Shown here: positions 47,348 to 56,339 of the stretch, in pieces
Position numbering within the stretch: position 1 is the stretch's first letter
How the letters are laid out: every line of letters begins with the position of its first letter
Assembly: GCA_017619375.1 (NCBI GenBank)
Contig: JAFZSL010000070.1
Location: forward strand, 146,163-210,162
Origin: Prevotella sp.
GTDB lineage: Bacteria; Bacteroidota; Bacteroidia; Bacteroidales; Bacteroidaceae
Length of the DNA stretch: 64,000 nucleotides
Reading direction: 5' to 3'
Position numbers and translations under genes: made by a program
The notes under the pieces: generated by a model
The model's input: only the letters and a program-made list of their open reading frames with translations
Databases searched by the model: none
What the model was told of the DNA's origin: nothing

Positions 47348-48031
47348 ATGGCACTAATCAAATGCAGGGAATGCGGTCAAGTCGTTTCAGACAAGGCTGT
47401 AAAATGTCCTAAATGCGGATGCCCGATAAATGAAGAGACACACTATTTCCAATCGGATGAACCAATGGTGCTTCGTCGTCAACCCAATAGAGGTGGTGGC
47501 AATGGCAACAAATGGTTGTATGCCATCTTGTCTTTCTTGCTGGCAGCCGTCATCGGAGGTGGCATTTTTTATTTCATCGACAAGAACAACCAGAAGGAGG
47601 AGGTTTTTCAACAGCAGCAACAGCAATCGCAACATGTCGCTGACTCCATCGCCAAGGCGCAGGCACGGCAGGACTCCATCGATAAGCTGAAGGCGGAAGC
47701 TCAACCTCGTGTGGCACCACAACCTCGCGTGGTGACGATTGAAGGTTACCATCATCTCGTAGGCTCCATATCCAAGTATCCCATCACCATGGACATCCAA
47801 GTCAGTGGCGGTGATGTCCAGGGCACCTATTACTACCACTCCCAGGGGCGCAACTCCAAGATGAGTGTCTATGGCAGTTTGAACGGCAACCAACTTACAT
47901 TGGAAGAATATGCCCCTGACGGCAATAACACAGGTTACTTCGAAGGCACCTTCAACGGCTATTCCTTCAGTGGCACTTTTGTGAATTATCTCAAAGGAAA
48001 CACGCTTTCTTTCAATGTAGTGGAGCAATAG
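47348..48031 (+). CDS. zinc-ribbon single-span membrane protein (paralogue)
   Basis: The 227-residue product has the same plan as the protein at 19246-19968: MALIKCRECG with cysteines C6, C9, C20 and C23, a Gly/Asn-rich basic segment, one membrane span (LYAILSFLLAAVIGGGIFYF, about residues 58-77), a Gln/Lys/Ala-rich linker, and a C-terminal beta domain (YPITMDIQVSGGDVQGTYYY ... GYFEGTFNGYSFSGTF). The C-terminal domain resembles lipocalin- or MORN-like strand repeats by eye. Function unknown. Confidence 0.82.
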   Translation: MALIKCRECGQVVSDKAVKCPKCGCPINEETHYFQSDEPMVLRRQPNRGGGNGNKWLYAILSFLLAAVIGGGIFYFIDKNNQKEEVFQQQQQQSQHVADSIAKAQARQDSIDKLKAEAQPRVAPQPRVVTIEGYHHLVGSISKYPITMDIQVSGGDVQGTYYYHSQGRNSKMSVYGSLNGNQLTLEEYAPDGNNTGYFEGTFNGYSFSGTFVNYLKGNTLSFNVVEQ

Positions 48032-48142
48032 ATTCCATTCGTGAGACGAGAACAACTTAGTCTTATGGTGGCGGAGGCAGGATTGCTTGCACACCATAAT
48101 AAAAAAAGAGAGGAAACGTATTTCTGTTTGGGAAAAAATGCC

Positions 48143-48150
48143 TAACTTTG
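48143..48150 (+). promoter_or_regulatory. GH30 gene promoter -7 element
   Basis: TAACTTTG, 162 bases before the GH30 ATG, giving a long leader. The -33 box is unclear. Confidence 0.45.
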
Positions 48151-48312
48151 CAAAGTTAAGCAGGGCCGTTTCAAAGTAAAGATGTGTCAACTACCCATGC
48201 GACCTTGGTTGTCGTCTGTTGTCATTCTTTTATTTGGTTGTTGACTAACAAAAAACAGAAAACTCCCGGACCAGAAAAACAAAAAAGATACGAAATAAAA
48301 CTACATAAACTT

Positions 48313-51300
48313 ATGAAAAAACTTTTCACTTTATTCTTAATTGCCGTCATGGCTGCGACAGCTTATGCGCAGAACCCTGGTGACAAGGTAGACCTTTTGG
48401 CCCGTGTCGGTTACTGTTGGAATGATAATGAATCCTGGTCCAATGAAGGCGGCGTCATCACCTTCAACTCCGTCCAATGGGGCGGCATTGCCGTATGGAT
48501 TGGTGGTGAAGATTGGTCGGGGTATAGCAAGGTTGTGTACGAATTTGCTGAACCGACACCGTTCTACACCCAGATTCAACTCCAGAGAAACAACGGAGAT
48601 GCTTACATCCAAGGATGTGGCGAAGGCAGCACCTCTGTTGAGATGTCATTTGAAGACAAAGATGTCACAAATGTTAGTCAAATTGCTTTACAAGCATCAG
48701 GCGAAGCCACCATTGTCATCAAAGCCATCTACTTGGTGGTGGGAGAGAAAAAGGACCCCATTGACTACAGCAAGTACACCGAACTGATGACTAATGGCGA
48801 CTGCAATGGCGACGACGTGTCGAACTACGTGAGCAGAGAGTGGTTTACCGGTTCTTCAGTGCAGGGACCCGCACGTATTGTTGCCGACCCGACAAATTCC
48901 AGCAACAAGTGCATCGAGGTGGTTTCGAGAGAGCAACCTGCTGATGAAGAAACCATCACCGACTGGGACACCCAGTTCTTCATCACTTCAACCGAGAAAT
49001 TGGAACCGGGTGACAAATATCACCTCACTTTCAGGGTGCGTGCCGAAAAGGCTGCCAACAGTCAGACCCAGGCTCACAACACTCCTGGCGCCTACAATCA
49101 CTGGGTTGGAATTGGCGACGTGGCATTTACGACAGAATGGGTGGAAATCGAAAGGAATGGCACCATCTCCGAAGACCAAGTTTACAAAACTGGCGACGCA
49201 CGGGACGAAAGCAACGAGATGCATACCATTGCCTTCAACCTTGCCGTGTTGAAAGAAGCCAACAAATACTACTTCGACGACATCAGCCTCATGGTGCTGA
49301 AACAAGAGGAATACGAGGACTACACCAGCCTCATCACCAATGGCAACTGCGAGGGGACCGAAACGACAAACTACACCAGCAAGGAGTACACCAGCTCCGA
49401 GCTTTACTGGGGACCCTCCCGTTTTGTCACAGACCCGACAAAAGCCGGCAACAAGTGCATCGAGGTGGTCTCGAGAGACATCCCTGAGGGCCAACAATCC
49501 ATCGACGACTGGGACACCCAGTTCTTCATCACAGTGGCTGAGAAGTTGCGACCGGGCGATGAATACGTCATCTCCTTCAAGGTGCGTGCAGAGAAAGCAG
49601 CCAATAGTCAGACTCAAGCTCATAACCAGCCGGGACAATACAATCATTGGGATATGCTTGGCGACATCCCCTTCACTACTGAATGGGTGAACATCAAGAA
49701 GACCGGAATCATCTCCGAAGATCAAGTTTACAAAGCTGGCGACGCACGGGACAAACGCAATGAAATGCATACCATCGCCTTCAACCTTGCCGTGCTGAAG
49801 GAAGCCAACAAATACTACTTCGACGACATTCAGTTCTTTTTGAAGAAAGCTCCTGTTGAGAGTCTTATTGGTGATGCCAATGGTGATGGAGAGGTGACTA
49901 TTACCGATGTCACCACCGCTGTTGATTACGTTCTCAGCAGTTCAACAGAGTTCATTGTCTTCGAGAATGCAGATGTCAATTGCGACGGAGAGGTGAACAT
50001 CACCGACATCACCCTCATTGTAGACATCATTCTCAATCAACTTGACATGGTCTCTGTGACTGTGAGCGACACCCGATATCAGAAGATTACAGGATTCGGC
50101 GCCGCTACCTGTGATGGTGCCATGTGCCCCCTTGGCACTGACACACAGCCGGTGAAACTGCTGTATGGTCCTGAATCTGAAATCGGATTGAACATCATGC
50201 GCATGGAGATATCTCCCAACTTCGAGGGCGACGTCAGGATTCCCGAGTGGGGAAATTGGGACACCCCCTACGATTGGCAGGGTTCTGTGCCGTCTGCACA
50301 GATTGTGAAGCAACGGGGCGGTATCGTCTTCGGCACGCCATGGTCTCCTCCAGGTGAATACAAGACCAACGGCACCGCCCAGGGTGGCAACAATGAAAGT
50401 CAGGGCTACCAGCGCGGCCAACTGCGCGAGGACTGCTATGACAAGTTCTTTCCTTGGTTGAACACGTTCCTGGAGTATATGAAGTCAAAAGGAGTTGAGA
50501 TGGATGCTGTTTCCGTCCAGAACGAACCCGACTGGTGGGTCGACTACTCCGGATGCCTCTACACGCCAGAGCAACAACTCAACCTTGTCAAGAATTATGC
50601 CCATATGCTTGACAGGCAGAAATATGGTGGCGTGCGCCTGATCAGTGCCGAGCCGTTGGGCTTTGATCCCAGTTATTCCAATATGCTGTTGAGAGACGAG
50701 GTGGCTCGCAACCAGGTTGACATCATCGCCGGTCACCTCTACGGGCATCCGCCATTGGGGAATATGAAGAGTGCCGCCACCTTGGCTGCAAGCTATGGCA
50801 AGGAAGTGTGGATGACAGAGCACTCCGTGTCCGAAAATCTCCAAAGTTTGCCCAACTGGCACGAACAGCTGCTCTTTGCCGAGGAACTCAATGAATGCAT
50901 GTTGTCAGGTTGCACTGCATACATCTTCTGGTATATGCGTGCCCATTGGTCTTTCGTCGGGACAGGAGAGTCACAGTATAATCCAGGCAACACGAAGAAC
51001 AAACTGCTGCCTCGCGCATTCGTGATGTCGCACTTCTCCAAGCATGTCACTGGGTCCACTCGCCTTGGCACTACTGCCAGTGTCAACACTGGCACTAATT
51101 CCGCTTTCGAGACTTCAGCATATATCAAGGGCGACTCGCTCATTGTCATGGCCATAGACACCACCAGGAATGCGAGCAACCTGAAACTCAAGTTGCCTTT
51201 CAAGGTGAAAAGCGGTGTATGTCTGTCGTCAACGTCAAATGAATCACTTTGCAAAGAGTCACCCATCGGCATTGCCAAACCAACGCAGGAATTGGTTGTC

Positions 51301-51447
51301 AGATTGCCCGAACGCAGTCTCAACACGCTCATTTTCATCATTGACAATACGGAGGGTGCCGCCAATCTGCCAAAGAGAGACAATGGCGAGCCGACAACGA
51401 CCTTTGTGTCACAAACTTTGGAAAGAGCCTCTTTGTCCATCCCGTGA
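48313..51447 (+). CDS. multi-modular GH30 glycoside hydrolase, probable xylanase
   Basis: The 1044-residue secreted enzyme starts MKKLFTLFLIAVMAATAYAQ. Its modules, in order, are: a beta-sandwich of carbohydrate-binding type (residues 22-150); two homologous modules of about 180 residues (153-334 and 335-512) sharing long stretches such as QTQAHN and NEMHTIAFNLAVLKEANKYY; a dockerin-like EF-hand pair (517-579: GDANGDGEVTITDVT and NCDGEVNITDIT); and a GH30 barrel (581 to about 1010). In the barrel the acid/base Glu is in VQNEPDWWVD (near 738) and the nucleophile in WMTEHSVSE (near 836). The barrel resembles GH30_8 glucuronoxylanases. It complements the xyn operon at 20-25 kb but is encoded separately. 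Confidence 0.9.
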   Translation: MKKLFTLFLIAVMAATAYAQNPGDKVDLLARVGYCWNDNESWSNEGGVITFNSVQWGGIAVWIGGEDWSGYSKVVYEFAEPTPFYTQIQLQRNNGDAYIQGCGEGSTSVEMSFEDKDVTNVSQIALQASGEATIVIKAIYLVVGEKKDPIDYSKYTELMTNGDCNGDDVSNYVSREWFTGSSVQGPARIVADPTNSSNKCIEVVSREQPADEETITDWDTQFFITSTEKLEPGDKYHLTFRVRAEKAANSQTQAHNTPGAYNHWVGIGDVAFTTEWVEIERNGTISEDQVYKTGDARDESNEMHTIAFNLAVLKEANKYYFDDISLMVLKQEEYEDYTSLITNGNCEGTETTNYTSKEYTSSELYWGPSRFVTDPTKAGNKCIEVVSRDIPEGQQSIDDWDTQFFITVAEKLRPGDEYVISFKVRAEKAANSQTQAHNQPGQYNHWDMLGDIPFTTEWVNIKKTGIISEDQVYKAGDARDKRNEMHTIAFNLAVLKEANKYYFDDIQFFLKKAPVESLIGDANGDGEVTITDVTTAVDYVLSSSTEFIVFENADVNCDGEVNITDITLIVDIILNQLDMVSVTVSDTRYQKITGFGAATCDGAMCPLGTDTQPVKLLYGPESEIGLNIMRMEISPNFEGDVRIPEWGNWDTPYDWQGSVPSAQIVKQRGGIVFGTPWSPPGEYKTNGTAQGGNNESQGYQRGQLREDCYDKFFPWLNTFLEYMKSKGVEMDAVSVQNEPDWWVDYSGCLYTPEQQLNLVKNYAHMLDRQKYGGVRLISAEPLGFDPSYSNMLLRDEVARNQVDIIAGHLYGHPPLGNMKSAATLAASYGKEVWMTEHSVSENLQSLPNWHEQLLFAEELNECMLSGCTAYIFWYMRAHWSFVGTGESQYNPGNTKNKLLPRAFVMSHFSKHVTGSTRLGTTASVNTGTNSAFETSAYIKGDSLIVMAIDTTRNASNLKLKLPFKVKSGVCLSSTSNESLCKESPIGIAKPTQELVVRLPERSLNTLIFIIDNTEGAANLPKRDNGEPTTTFVSQTLERASLSIP

Positions 51448-51454
51448 CAGCGCA

Positions 51455-51475
51455 TATCTTTCATTGTGAAAGATA
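51455..51475 (+). terminator. hairpin after the GH30 gene
   Basis: TATCTTTCA, loop TTG, TGAAAGATA: a perfect 9-bp stem eight bases after the stop, without a T-run. Confidence 0.4.
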
Positions 51476-51686
51476 GTCGCTCGTTTCCCGGCATGATGGC
51501 AATGTAGGTTGCCCATTGTCGTTGAGAAAATGAAACTCGTGTCGGATGATATGGACAAGATTGCGATGTGATAGCAAGAGGCTGTATGCCAGTGGATTGC
51601 AAGTAATTGCTTGATAAAAATACAACCCAGGCGTTGAAAAGCTAAAAGTAAGAACCCAGACATGGCTTGAAAAAAAGGAGGAAAAA

Positions 51687-51718
51687 TTTGGCCATGTCGA
51701 AAAATGTTCCTACCTTTG
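51687..51718 (+). promoter_or_regulatory. tRNA-Val promoter
   Basis: TTTG (51687-51690), 20 bases, TACCTTTG (51711-51718), consensus, 17 bases before the mature tRNA. Confidence 0.75.
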
Positions 51719-51734
51719 CACCGCTTTTCACAAA

Positions 51735-51809
51735 GGGCGTTTAGCTCAGTTGGTTTAGAGCATCTGCCTTACAAGCAGAGGGTCGGCGGTTCGAATCCGT
51801 CAACGCCCA
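51735..51809 (+). tRNA. tRNA-Val (anticodon TAC)
   Basis: The cloverleaf is complete: acceptor GGGCGTT/AACGCCC with discriminator A, D-arm GCTC...GAGC, anticodon stem TCTGC/GCAGA around CTTACAA (anticodon TAC), and T-arm GGCGG/CCGTC with TTCGAAT. It reads GUA and related valine codons. The CCA end is not encoded. Confidence 0.95.
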
Positions 51810-51820
51810 CTTGGGGTGAT

Positions 51821-51855
51821 TCCCTGTGGCCCTTCGGGGCTGCGGGGATTTTTTT
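51821..51855 (+). terminator. tRNA-Val terminator
   Basis: A 12-bp stem with G-U pairs (51821-51832 and 51837-51848) capped by a TTCG tetraloop and followed by seven T. Confidence 0.85.
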
Positions 51856-51898
51856 GTTTTTTTATGGATTAATCTTCGTTGATACGATAATAATTTCA

Positions 51899-51906
51899 TA
51901 CCTTTG
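51899..51906 (+). promoter_or_regulatory. purB promoter -7 element
   Basis: TACCTTTG with TTG at 51879-51881 (spacing 17), 67 bases before the purB ATG. Confidence 0.55.
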
Positions 51907-51973
51907 CAGCGTATTAGCATCTTACGCATAGGAGGTGAGACCTCCGAACATTGCAAAGCCATATTTTGATATG

Positions 51974-53320
51974 ATGAGTCTTGATTCATTGACGGCCATT
52001 TCGCCTATTGACGGCCGCTATAGAGGGAAAACAGAACTGTTGGCAGGATATTTCTCAGAGTATGCACTTATTAAGTATAGGATACGTGTAGAGATAGAGT
52101 ATTTCATAGCTCTATGCAAGCTTCCTTTGCCCCAACTCGCAGACTTCGACGCCACGCGATTCCCTTTGCTGCGTGCCATCTACGAGGAGTTCACCGAGGA
52201 GGATGCCCGACGTGTGAAAGACATCGAGAAGGTGACCAACCACGACGTGAAAGCAGTGGAGTATTTCATCAAGGAAAAACTCGACCAGGCAGGTGGCTTC
52301 GAGGCTTGCAAGGAGTTCATACATTTCGGACTCACCTCGCAGGACATCAACAACACTTCCGTGCCACTGAGTATAAAGGAGGCACTTGACGACGTGATGC
52401 TGCCGCTGCTCGGCCAATTGGTGGATCAACTGCGTGAATACGCCGAGGCATGGAAGGATGTGCCAATGCTGGCCAAAACTCATGGACAGCCGGCATCGCC
52501 AACCAGGCTTGGCAAGGAGGTGATGGTGTTCGTCTATCGGCTCACCCGACAGATTGAACAACTCAAGGCATGCCCCATCACGGCCAAGTTCGGCGGGGCG
52601 ACGGGTAATTTCAATGCACATCACGTGGCATACCCAGACATCGACTGGCGCGACTTCGGCAACCGTTTCGTGGCGGAAAGCCTCGGACTGGAAAGAGAGG
52701 AGTACACCACGCAGATCAGCAACTACGATTGCCTTGGAGCCGTCTTTGATGCGCTCAGGCGTGTCAACACCATCATCATCGACCTCGACCGCGACTTCTG
52801 GATGTACATCTCCATGGAGTATTTCAAGCAGAAAATCAAGAAGGGAGAGGTGGGGTCCAGCGCCATGCCGCACAAGGTGAACCCCATTGACTTTGAGAAC
52901 AGCGAGGGCAACATGGGCATCGCCAACGCCATCTTGCAGTTCCTCGCTGCCAAACTGCCGGTGAGCCGCCTGCAACGCGACCTTACCGACTCCACCGTGT
53001 TGCGCAATGTGGGGGTGCCTCTCGGGCATGCCGTCATCGCCGTGGAGAGTACGCTGAAGGGGCTTCGCAAACTCATCCTCAACGAGCAGAAACTGCATGA
53101 GGACCTGGAGAACAACTGGGCGGTGGTGGCCGAGGCCATACAGACCATCCTGAGACGGGAAGCCTACCCCAACCCCTATGAGGCGCTCAAGCAACTTACA
53201 CGAACCAATCAGAAGATTGATGAAAAGACCATTCGCGAGTTTGTTGCAGCGCTTGACGTCGACGAAGAAATCAAGAAACAGTTATTGGCGATTAAGCCAC
53301 AAAATTATACTGGTATTTAA
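51974..53320 (+). CDS. purB: adenylosuccinate lyase
   Basis: PurB cleaves SAICAR and adenylosuccinate, releasing fumarate, in purine synthesis. The 448-residue product has LTAISPIDGRYRGKTELLAG at the N-terminus, the catalytic His region THGQPASPTRLGKE near residue 170, and the signature SSAMPHKVNPIDFENSEGN near residue 295, as in the E. coli-type long form. ATG at 51974 is chosen; an adjacent ATG at 51971 is equally possible, and the longer open frame runs into the promoter. No terminator is seen before the next gene. Confidence 0.96.
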   Translation: MSLDSLTAISPIDGRYRGKTELLAGYFSEYALIKYRIRVEIEYFIALCKLPLPQLADFDATRFPLLRAIYEEFTEEDARRVKDIEKVTNHDVKAVEYFIKEKLDQAGGFEACKEFIHFGLTSQDINNTSVPLSIKEALDDVMLPLLGQLVDQLREYAEAWKDVPMLAKTHGQPASPTRLGKEVMVFVYRLTRQIEQLKACPITAKFGGATGNFNAHHVAYPDIDWRDFGNRFVAESLGLEREEYTTQISNYDCLGAVFDALRRVNTIIIDLDRDFWMYISMEYFKQKIKKGEVGSSAMPHKVNPIDFENSEGNMGIANAILQFLAAKLPVSRLQRDLTDSTVLRNVGVPLGHAVIAVESTLKGLRKLILNEQKLHEDLENNWAVVAEAIQTILRREAYPNPYEALKQLTRTNQKIDEKTIREFVAALDVDEEIKKQLLAIKPQNYTGI

Positions 53321-53371
53321 TTCATTTAATTAATTAACGAGCCGTGAGGCTATCTAATCATTTTTGTAATC

Positions 53372-54799
53372 ATGGATACTGAAAACGAGAAAAAGAACGA
53401 GGAACTGTCCAATGAGCAGAACTCGGGTGGCCGTGAAGGTTATCAGTCAACAGGACAAAACAGCAACTATTCAAGAGATTATCGTGGCGGCACACGTCCG
53501 CAACGTCCAAGAATCCACTCTCAACATGCTTATTCTACTGAACGAAAGAACGATGATGAAGGAGGTTTCCGTCCAGAAGGCTTTGGAGCCGGTCTCCAAA
53601 GTGGAGGACAACGCCAATATCGACCCCGTTACAACAATAATTCAGGCGACTATCAGCAGGGTGGCTATCAACCCCGTCAGCAGGGTGGCTATCAACCCCG
53701 TCAGCAGGGTGGCTATCAACAGCGTCAGCAGGGTGGCTATCAGCCCCGTCAGCAAGGTGGCTATCAGCAGCGTCAGCAGGGTGGCTACCAGCAGCGTCAG
53801 CAGGGTGGCTACCAACCCCGTCAACAGGGTGGCTACCAGCAGCGTGGCGGTTATCAGCAGGGTGGCTACCAGCAGCGTCAGCAGGGTGGTTATCAACCCC
53901 GTCAACAGGGTGGTTACCAGCAGCGTGGTTACCAGTCTCGCCAACAGGGTGGCTATCAGCAGGGTGGCTACCAGCAGCGTGGAGGTTACCAGCAAGGCTA
54001 TCGCCCCAATGGCTACGACCCGAATGCCAAATTCGTTATGAAGAAGCGCATCGAGTACAAGGAAGAGAACATCGACCCCAATGAGCCTATCCGCCTTAAC
54101 AAGTTCTTGGCCAATGCAGGCATCTGCAGCCGTCGTGAGGCCGACACTTTCATCCAGGCCGGCGTGGTTACGGTGAATGGCGAGGTGGTCACCGAACTGG
54201 GCACCAAGGTGGTTCGCACAGATGAGGTGAAGTTCCACGATCAACCGGTGAGGCTGGAAAAGAAGGTGTATGTCTTGCTCAACAAGCCGAAGGATTATGT
54301 CACCACAAGCGACGACCCGCAGCAGCGGAAAACTGTCATGGATTTGGTGAAGAACGCTTGTCCTGAGCGCATCTACCCCGTGGGACGACTGGACCGCAAC
54401 ACCACTGGTGTGCTCCTGCTCACCAATGATGGCGACCTGGCCAGCAAACTCACCCATCCCAAGTTTTTGAAGAAAAAGGTGTACCATGTCTTCCTTGACA
54501 AGAACGTCACCGCACACGATATGACTCAGATCGTAGAGGGTATCACGCTCGACGACGGCGAAATCAAGGCTGATGCCGTGGAGTATGCCAGCGAAACCGA
54601 CAAAAGCCAGGTGGGCATTGAGTTGCATAGCGGGAAGAACCGCATCGTGCGTCGTATTTTCGAAAGCCTCGGATACAAGGTGGTGAAACTTGACCGCGTG
54701 CAGTTCGCAGGACTCACCAAGAAAAACGTGCGCCGAGGCGACTGGCGTTTCCTCACTGAAAAAGAGGTGGAGATGCTTAGAATGGGCGCTTTTGAATAA
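53372..54799 (+). CDS. RluB-type 23S rRNA pseudouridine synthase with GGYQ-repeat N-terminus
   Basis: The 475-residue product has a C-terminal enzyme (about residues 228-475): an S4 RNA-binding domain (IRLNKFLANAGICSRREADT) and a pseudouridine synthase domain with the catalytic motif YPVGRLDRNTTGVLLLTNDG (Asp after RL), ending RRGDWRFLTEKEVEMLR. It resembles RluB/RsuA. The first 225 residues are low complexity: an Asn/Ser/Arg-rich opening (residues 1-90), then fifteen GGYQ units, mostly GGYQPRQQ or GGYQQRQQ. Such Gln/Gly/Tyr/Arg-rich segments bind RNA or drive condensation in other proteins; that role here is inference. Confidence 0.9.
   Translation: MDTENEKKNEELSNEQNSGGREGYQSTGQNSNYSRDYRGGTRPQRPRIHSQHAYSTERKNDDEGGFRPEGFGAGLQSGGQRQYRPRYNNNSGDYQQGGYQPRQQGGYQPRQQGGYQQRQQGGYQPRQQGGYQQRQQGGYQQRQQGGYQPRQQGGYQQRGGYQQGGYQQRQQGGYQPRQQGGYQQRGYQSRQQGGYQQGGYQQRGGYQQGYRPNGYDPNAKFVMKKRIEYKEENIDPNEPIRLNKFLANAGICSRREADTFIQAGVVTVNGEVVTELGTKVVRTDEVKFHDQPVRLEKKVYVLLNKPKDYVTTSDDPQQRKTVMDLVKNACPERIYPVGRLDRNTTGVLLLTNDGDLASKLTHPKFLKKKVYHVFLDKNVTAHDMTQIVEGITLDDGEIKADAVEYASETDKSQVGIELHSGKNRIVRRIFESLGYKVVKLDRVQFAGLTKKNVRRGDWRFLTEKEVEMLRMGAFE
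53651..54002 (+). repeat. in-frame 24-bp tandem repeat in the pseudouridine synthase gene
   Basis: About fifteen units of CAGCAGGGTGGCTAYCARCC-type sequence plus CGT (24 bases full length, with shorter 15- and 18-base variants). Codon positions vary synonymously (TAT/TAC, CAA/CAG), but neighbouring units are nearly identical, which suggests recent expansion or exchange. Confidence 0.85.
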
Positions 54800-54841
54800 T
54801 TGTGCAGACCTTGGCCTGCATGTCATCAAATAAAGATTGAT

Positions 54842-56245
54842 ATGAAAAAAATTAGTAGGACAAAAGTGGTGGATGTGTTGCGGCGTACCGACTACGGCGC
54901 CGAGGTTAACGTGAAAGGCTGGGTGCGCACGCACCGCAGCAGCAAGACGGTGGAATTCATCGCCATCAATGACGGTTCTACCATCAAGAACGTACAGGTG
55001 GTGGTCAATCCGGAAGAATTCGACGCCGACACGCTCAAACAGGTCACCACTGGCGCATGCATCAATGTCAACGGCGTGCTCGTCGAGAGCATGGGTGCCG
55101 GACAGGCAAGTGAGATACAATGCAAGGAAATCGAGATTTACGGTCTCTGTGGCAACGACTATCCGATGCAGAAGAAGGGACAGAGTTTCGAGGTGATGCG
55201 GAAGAATGCTCACTTGAGGTTGCGCACCAACACTTTTGGAGCGGTCATGCGCATACGTCACAACATGGCCATCGCCATTCACGACTATTTCCATAAGAAT
55301 GGTTTCTTCTACTTCCATTCGCCCATCATCACAGGTAGCGATTGCGAGGGAGCAGGACAGATGTTCCAAGTCACCACGAAGAACCTCTACGACCTGAAGA
55401 AGGACAAGGACGGGAAAATCATCTACGATGATGATTTCTTCGGTGTCCAAACATCGCTCACCGTCAGCGGACAGTTGGAAGGTGAGTTGGGGGCCACCGC
55501 CTTGGGGGCCATCTACACCTTCGGGCCGACGTTCCGCGCAGAGAACTCCAACACGCCGAGGCATCTCGCTGAGTTCTGGATGATAGAGCCGGAAGTGGCT
55601 TTCATCGACCTCGAAGGTTTGATGGACCTCGAGGAGGACTTCATCAAGCATTGCGTGCGATGGGCCCTTGACAACTGCAAGGACGACTTGGAGTTCCTCA
55701 ACAAGATGGTGGACAAGACACTTCTGCAACGCCTTAACTCCGTGTTGGAAGGTTCGTTTGTCAGACTCCCTTATACCGAAGGCATCCGCATCCTGGAGGA
55801 GGCGGTGGCTGCAGGGCATAAGTTCGAGTTCCCCGTCAGTTGGGGCATGGACTTGGCTTCCGAGCATGAGCGCTACCTGGTGGAGGAGCATTTCAAGCGC
55901 CCGGTGATCATGACAGATTATCCGAAGGACATCAAGGCTTTCTATATGAAGATCAACGATGATGACCGCACGGTGCAAGGCACCGACGTGCTCTTCCCTC
56001 AAATCGGTGAGATCATCGGCGGCAGCGTGCGTGAGGAAAACTACGACAAGCTGTTGGGTGAGATCAGGCGACGTGACATCCCCTTCAAGGACATGTGGTG
56101 GTATCTCGACACCCGCAAGTATGGCTCTTGCCCTCATGGAGGTTTTGGCCTGGGCTTCGAGAGGCTCATCCTCTTTGTCACCGGCATGCAGAACATCCGC
56201 GACGTCATTCCCTTCCCGCGTACTCCCAAGAGTGCTGAGTTCTAG
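54842..56245 (+). CDS. asnS: asparaginyl-tRNA synthetase
   Basis: The 467-residue class IIb synthetase starts at ATG 54842 ([20 protein letters not shown]). It has an OB-fold anticodon-binding domain ([20 protein letters not shown]), the motif 2 region [20 protein letters not shown] and motif 3 [20 protein letters not shown], ending [10 protein letters not shown]. The [20 protein letters not shown] segment is typical of AsnRS. It follows the pseudouridine synthase gene by 42 bases, and they may form one translation-related transcript with purB. Confidence 0.96.
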   Translation: MKKISRTKVVDVLRRTDYGAEVNVKGWVRTHRSSKTVEFIAINDGSTIKNVQVVVNPEEFDADTLKQVTTGACINVNGVLVESMGAGQASEIQCKEIEIYGLCGNDYPMQKKGQSFEVMRKNAHLRLRTNTFGAVMRIRHNMAIAIHDYFHKNGFFYFHSPIITGSDCEGAGQMFQVTTKNLYDLKKDKDGKIIYDDDFFGVQTSLTVSGQLEGELGATALGAIYTFGPTFRAENSNTPRHLAEFWMIEPEVAFIDLEGLMDLEEDFIKHCVRWALDNCKDDLEFLNKMVDKTLLQRLNSVLEGSFVRLPYTEGIRILEEAVAAGHKFEFPVSWGMDLASEHERYLVEEHFKRPVIMTDYPKDIKAFYMKINDDDRTVQGTDVLFPQIGEIIGGSVREENYDKLLGEIRRRDIPFKDMWWYLDTRKYGSCPHGGFGLGFERLILFVTGMQNIRDVIPFPRTPKSAEF

Positions 56246-56277
56246 GAGGAAATAGGACGTTTTAGGCCTATATACCA

Positions 56278-56325
56278 TTCCGCCACCATGATGCAGAAAA
56301 GGCATCCATGGTGGCGGAAATGTTT
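56278..56325. terminator. bidirectional terminator between asnS and the protease gene
   Basis: TTCCGCCACCATG (56278-56290) is perfectly inverted at 56307-56319, with an inner ATGC/GCAT stem, followed by ATGTTTTTC. It serves the convergent genes on both sides. Confidence 0.75.
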
Positions 56326-56339
56326 TTCAACGCTTGTTG

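Noticed and set aside
49861-50050. Dockerin pair as evidence of a cellulosome
   Set aside because: No cohesin or scaffoldin is seen in the window, and such EF-hand pairs are common on Prevotella exported proteins.
53651-54002. Possible CRISPR-like array
   Set aside because: Units are contiguous, without spacers, and stay in frame with the pseudouridine synthase gene; this is a protein-coding tandem repeat.
53642-56305. 887-codon minus-strand frame across asnS and the repeat region
   Set aside because: Spans two clear genes on the other strand and reads the GGYQ repeat as an artificial Leu/Thr/Ala repeat; a shadow.
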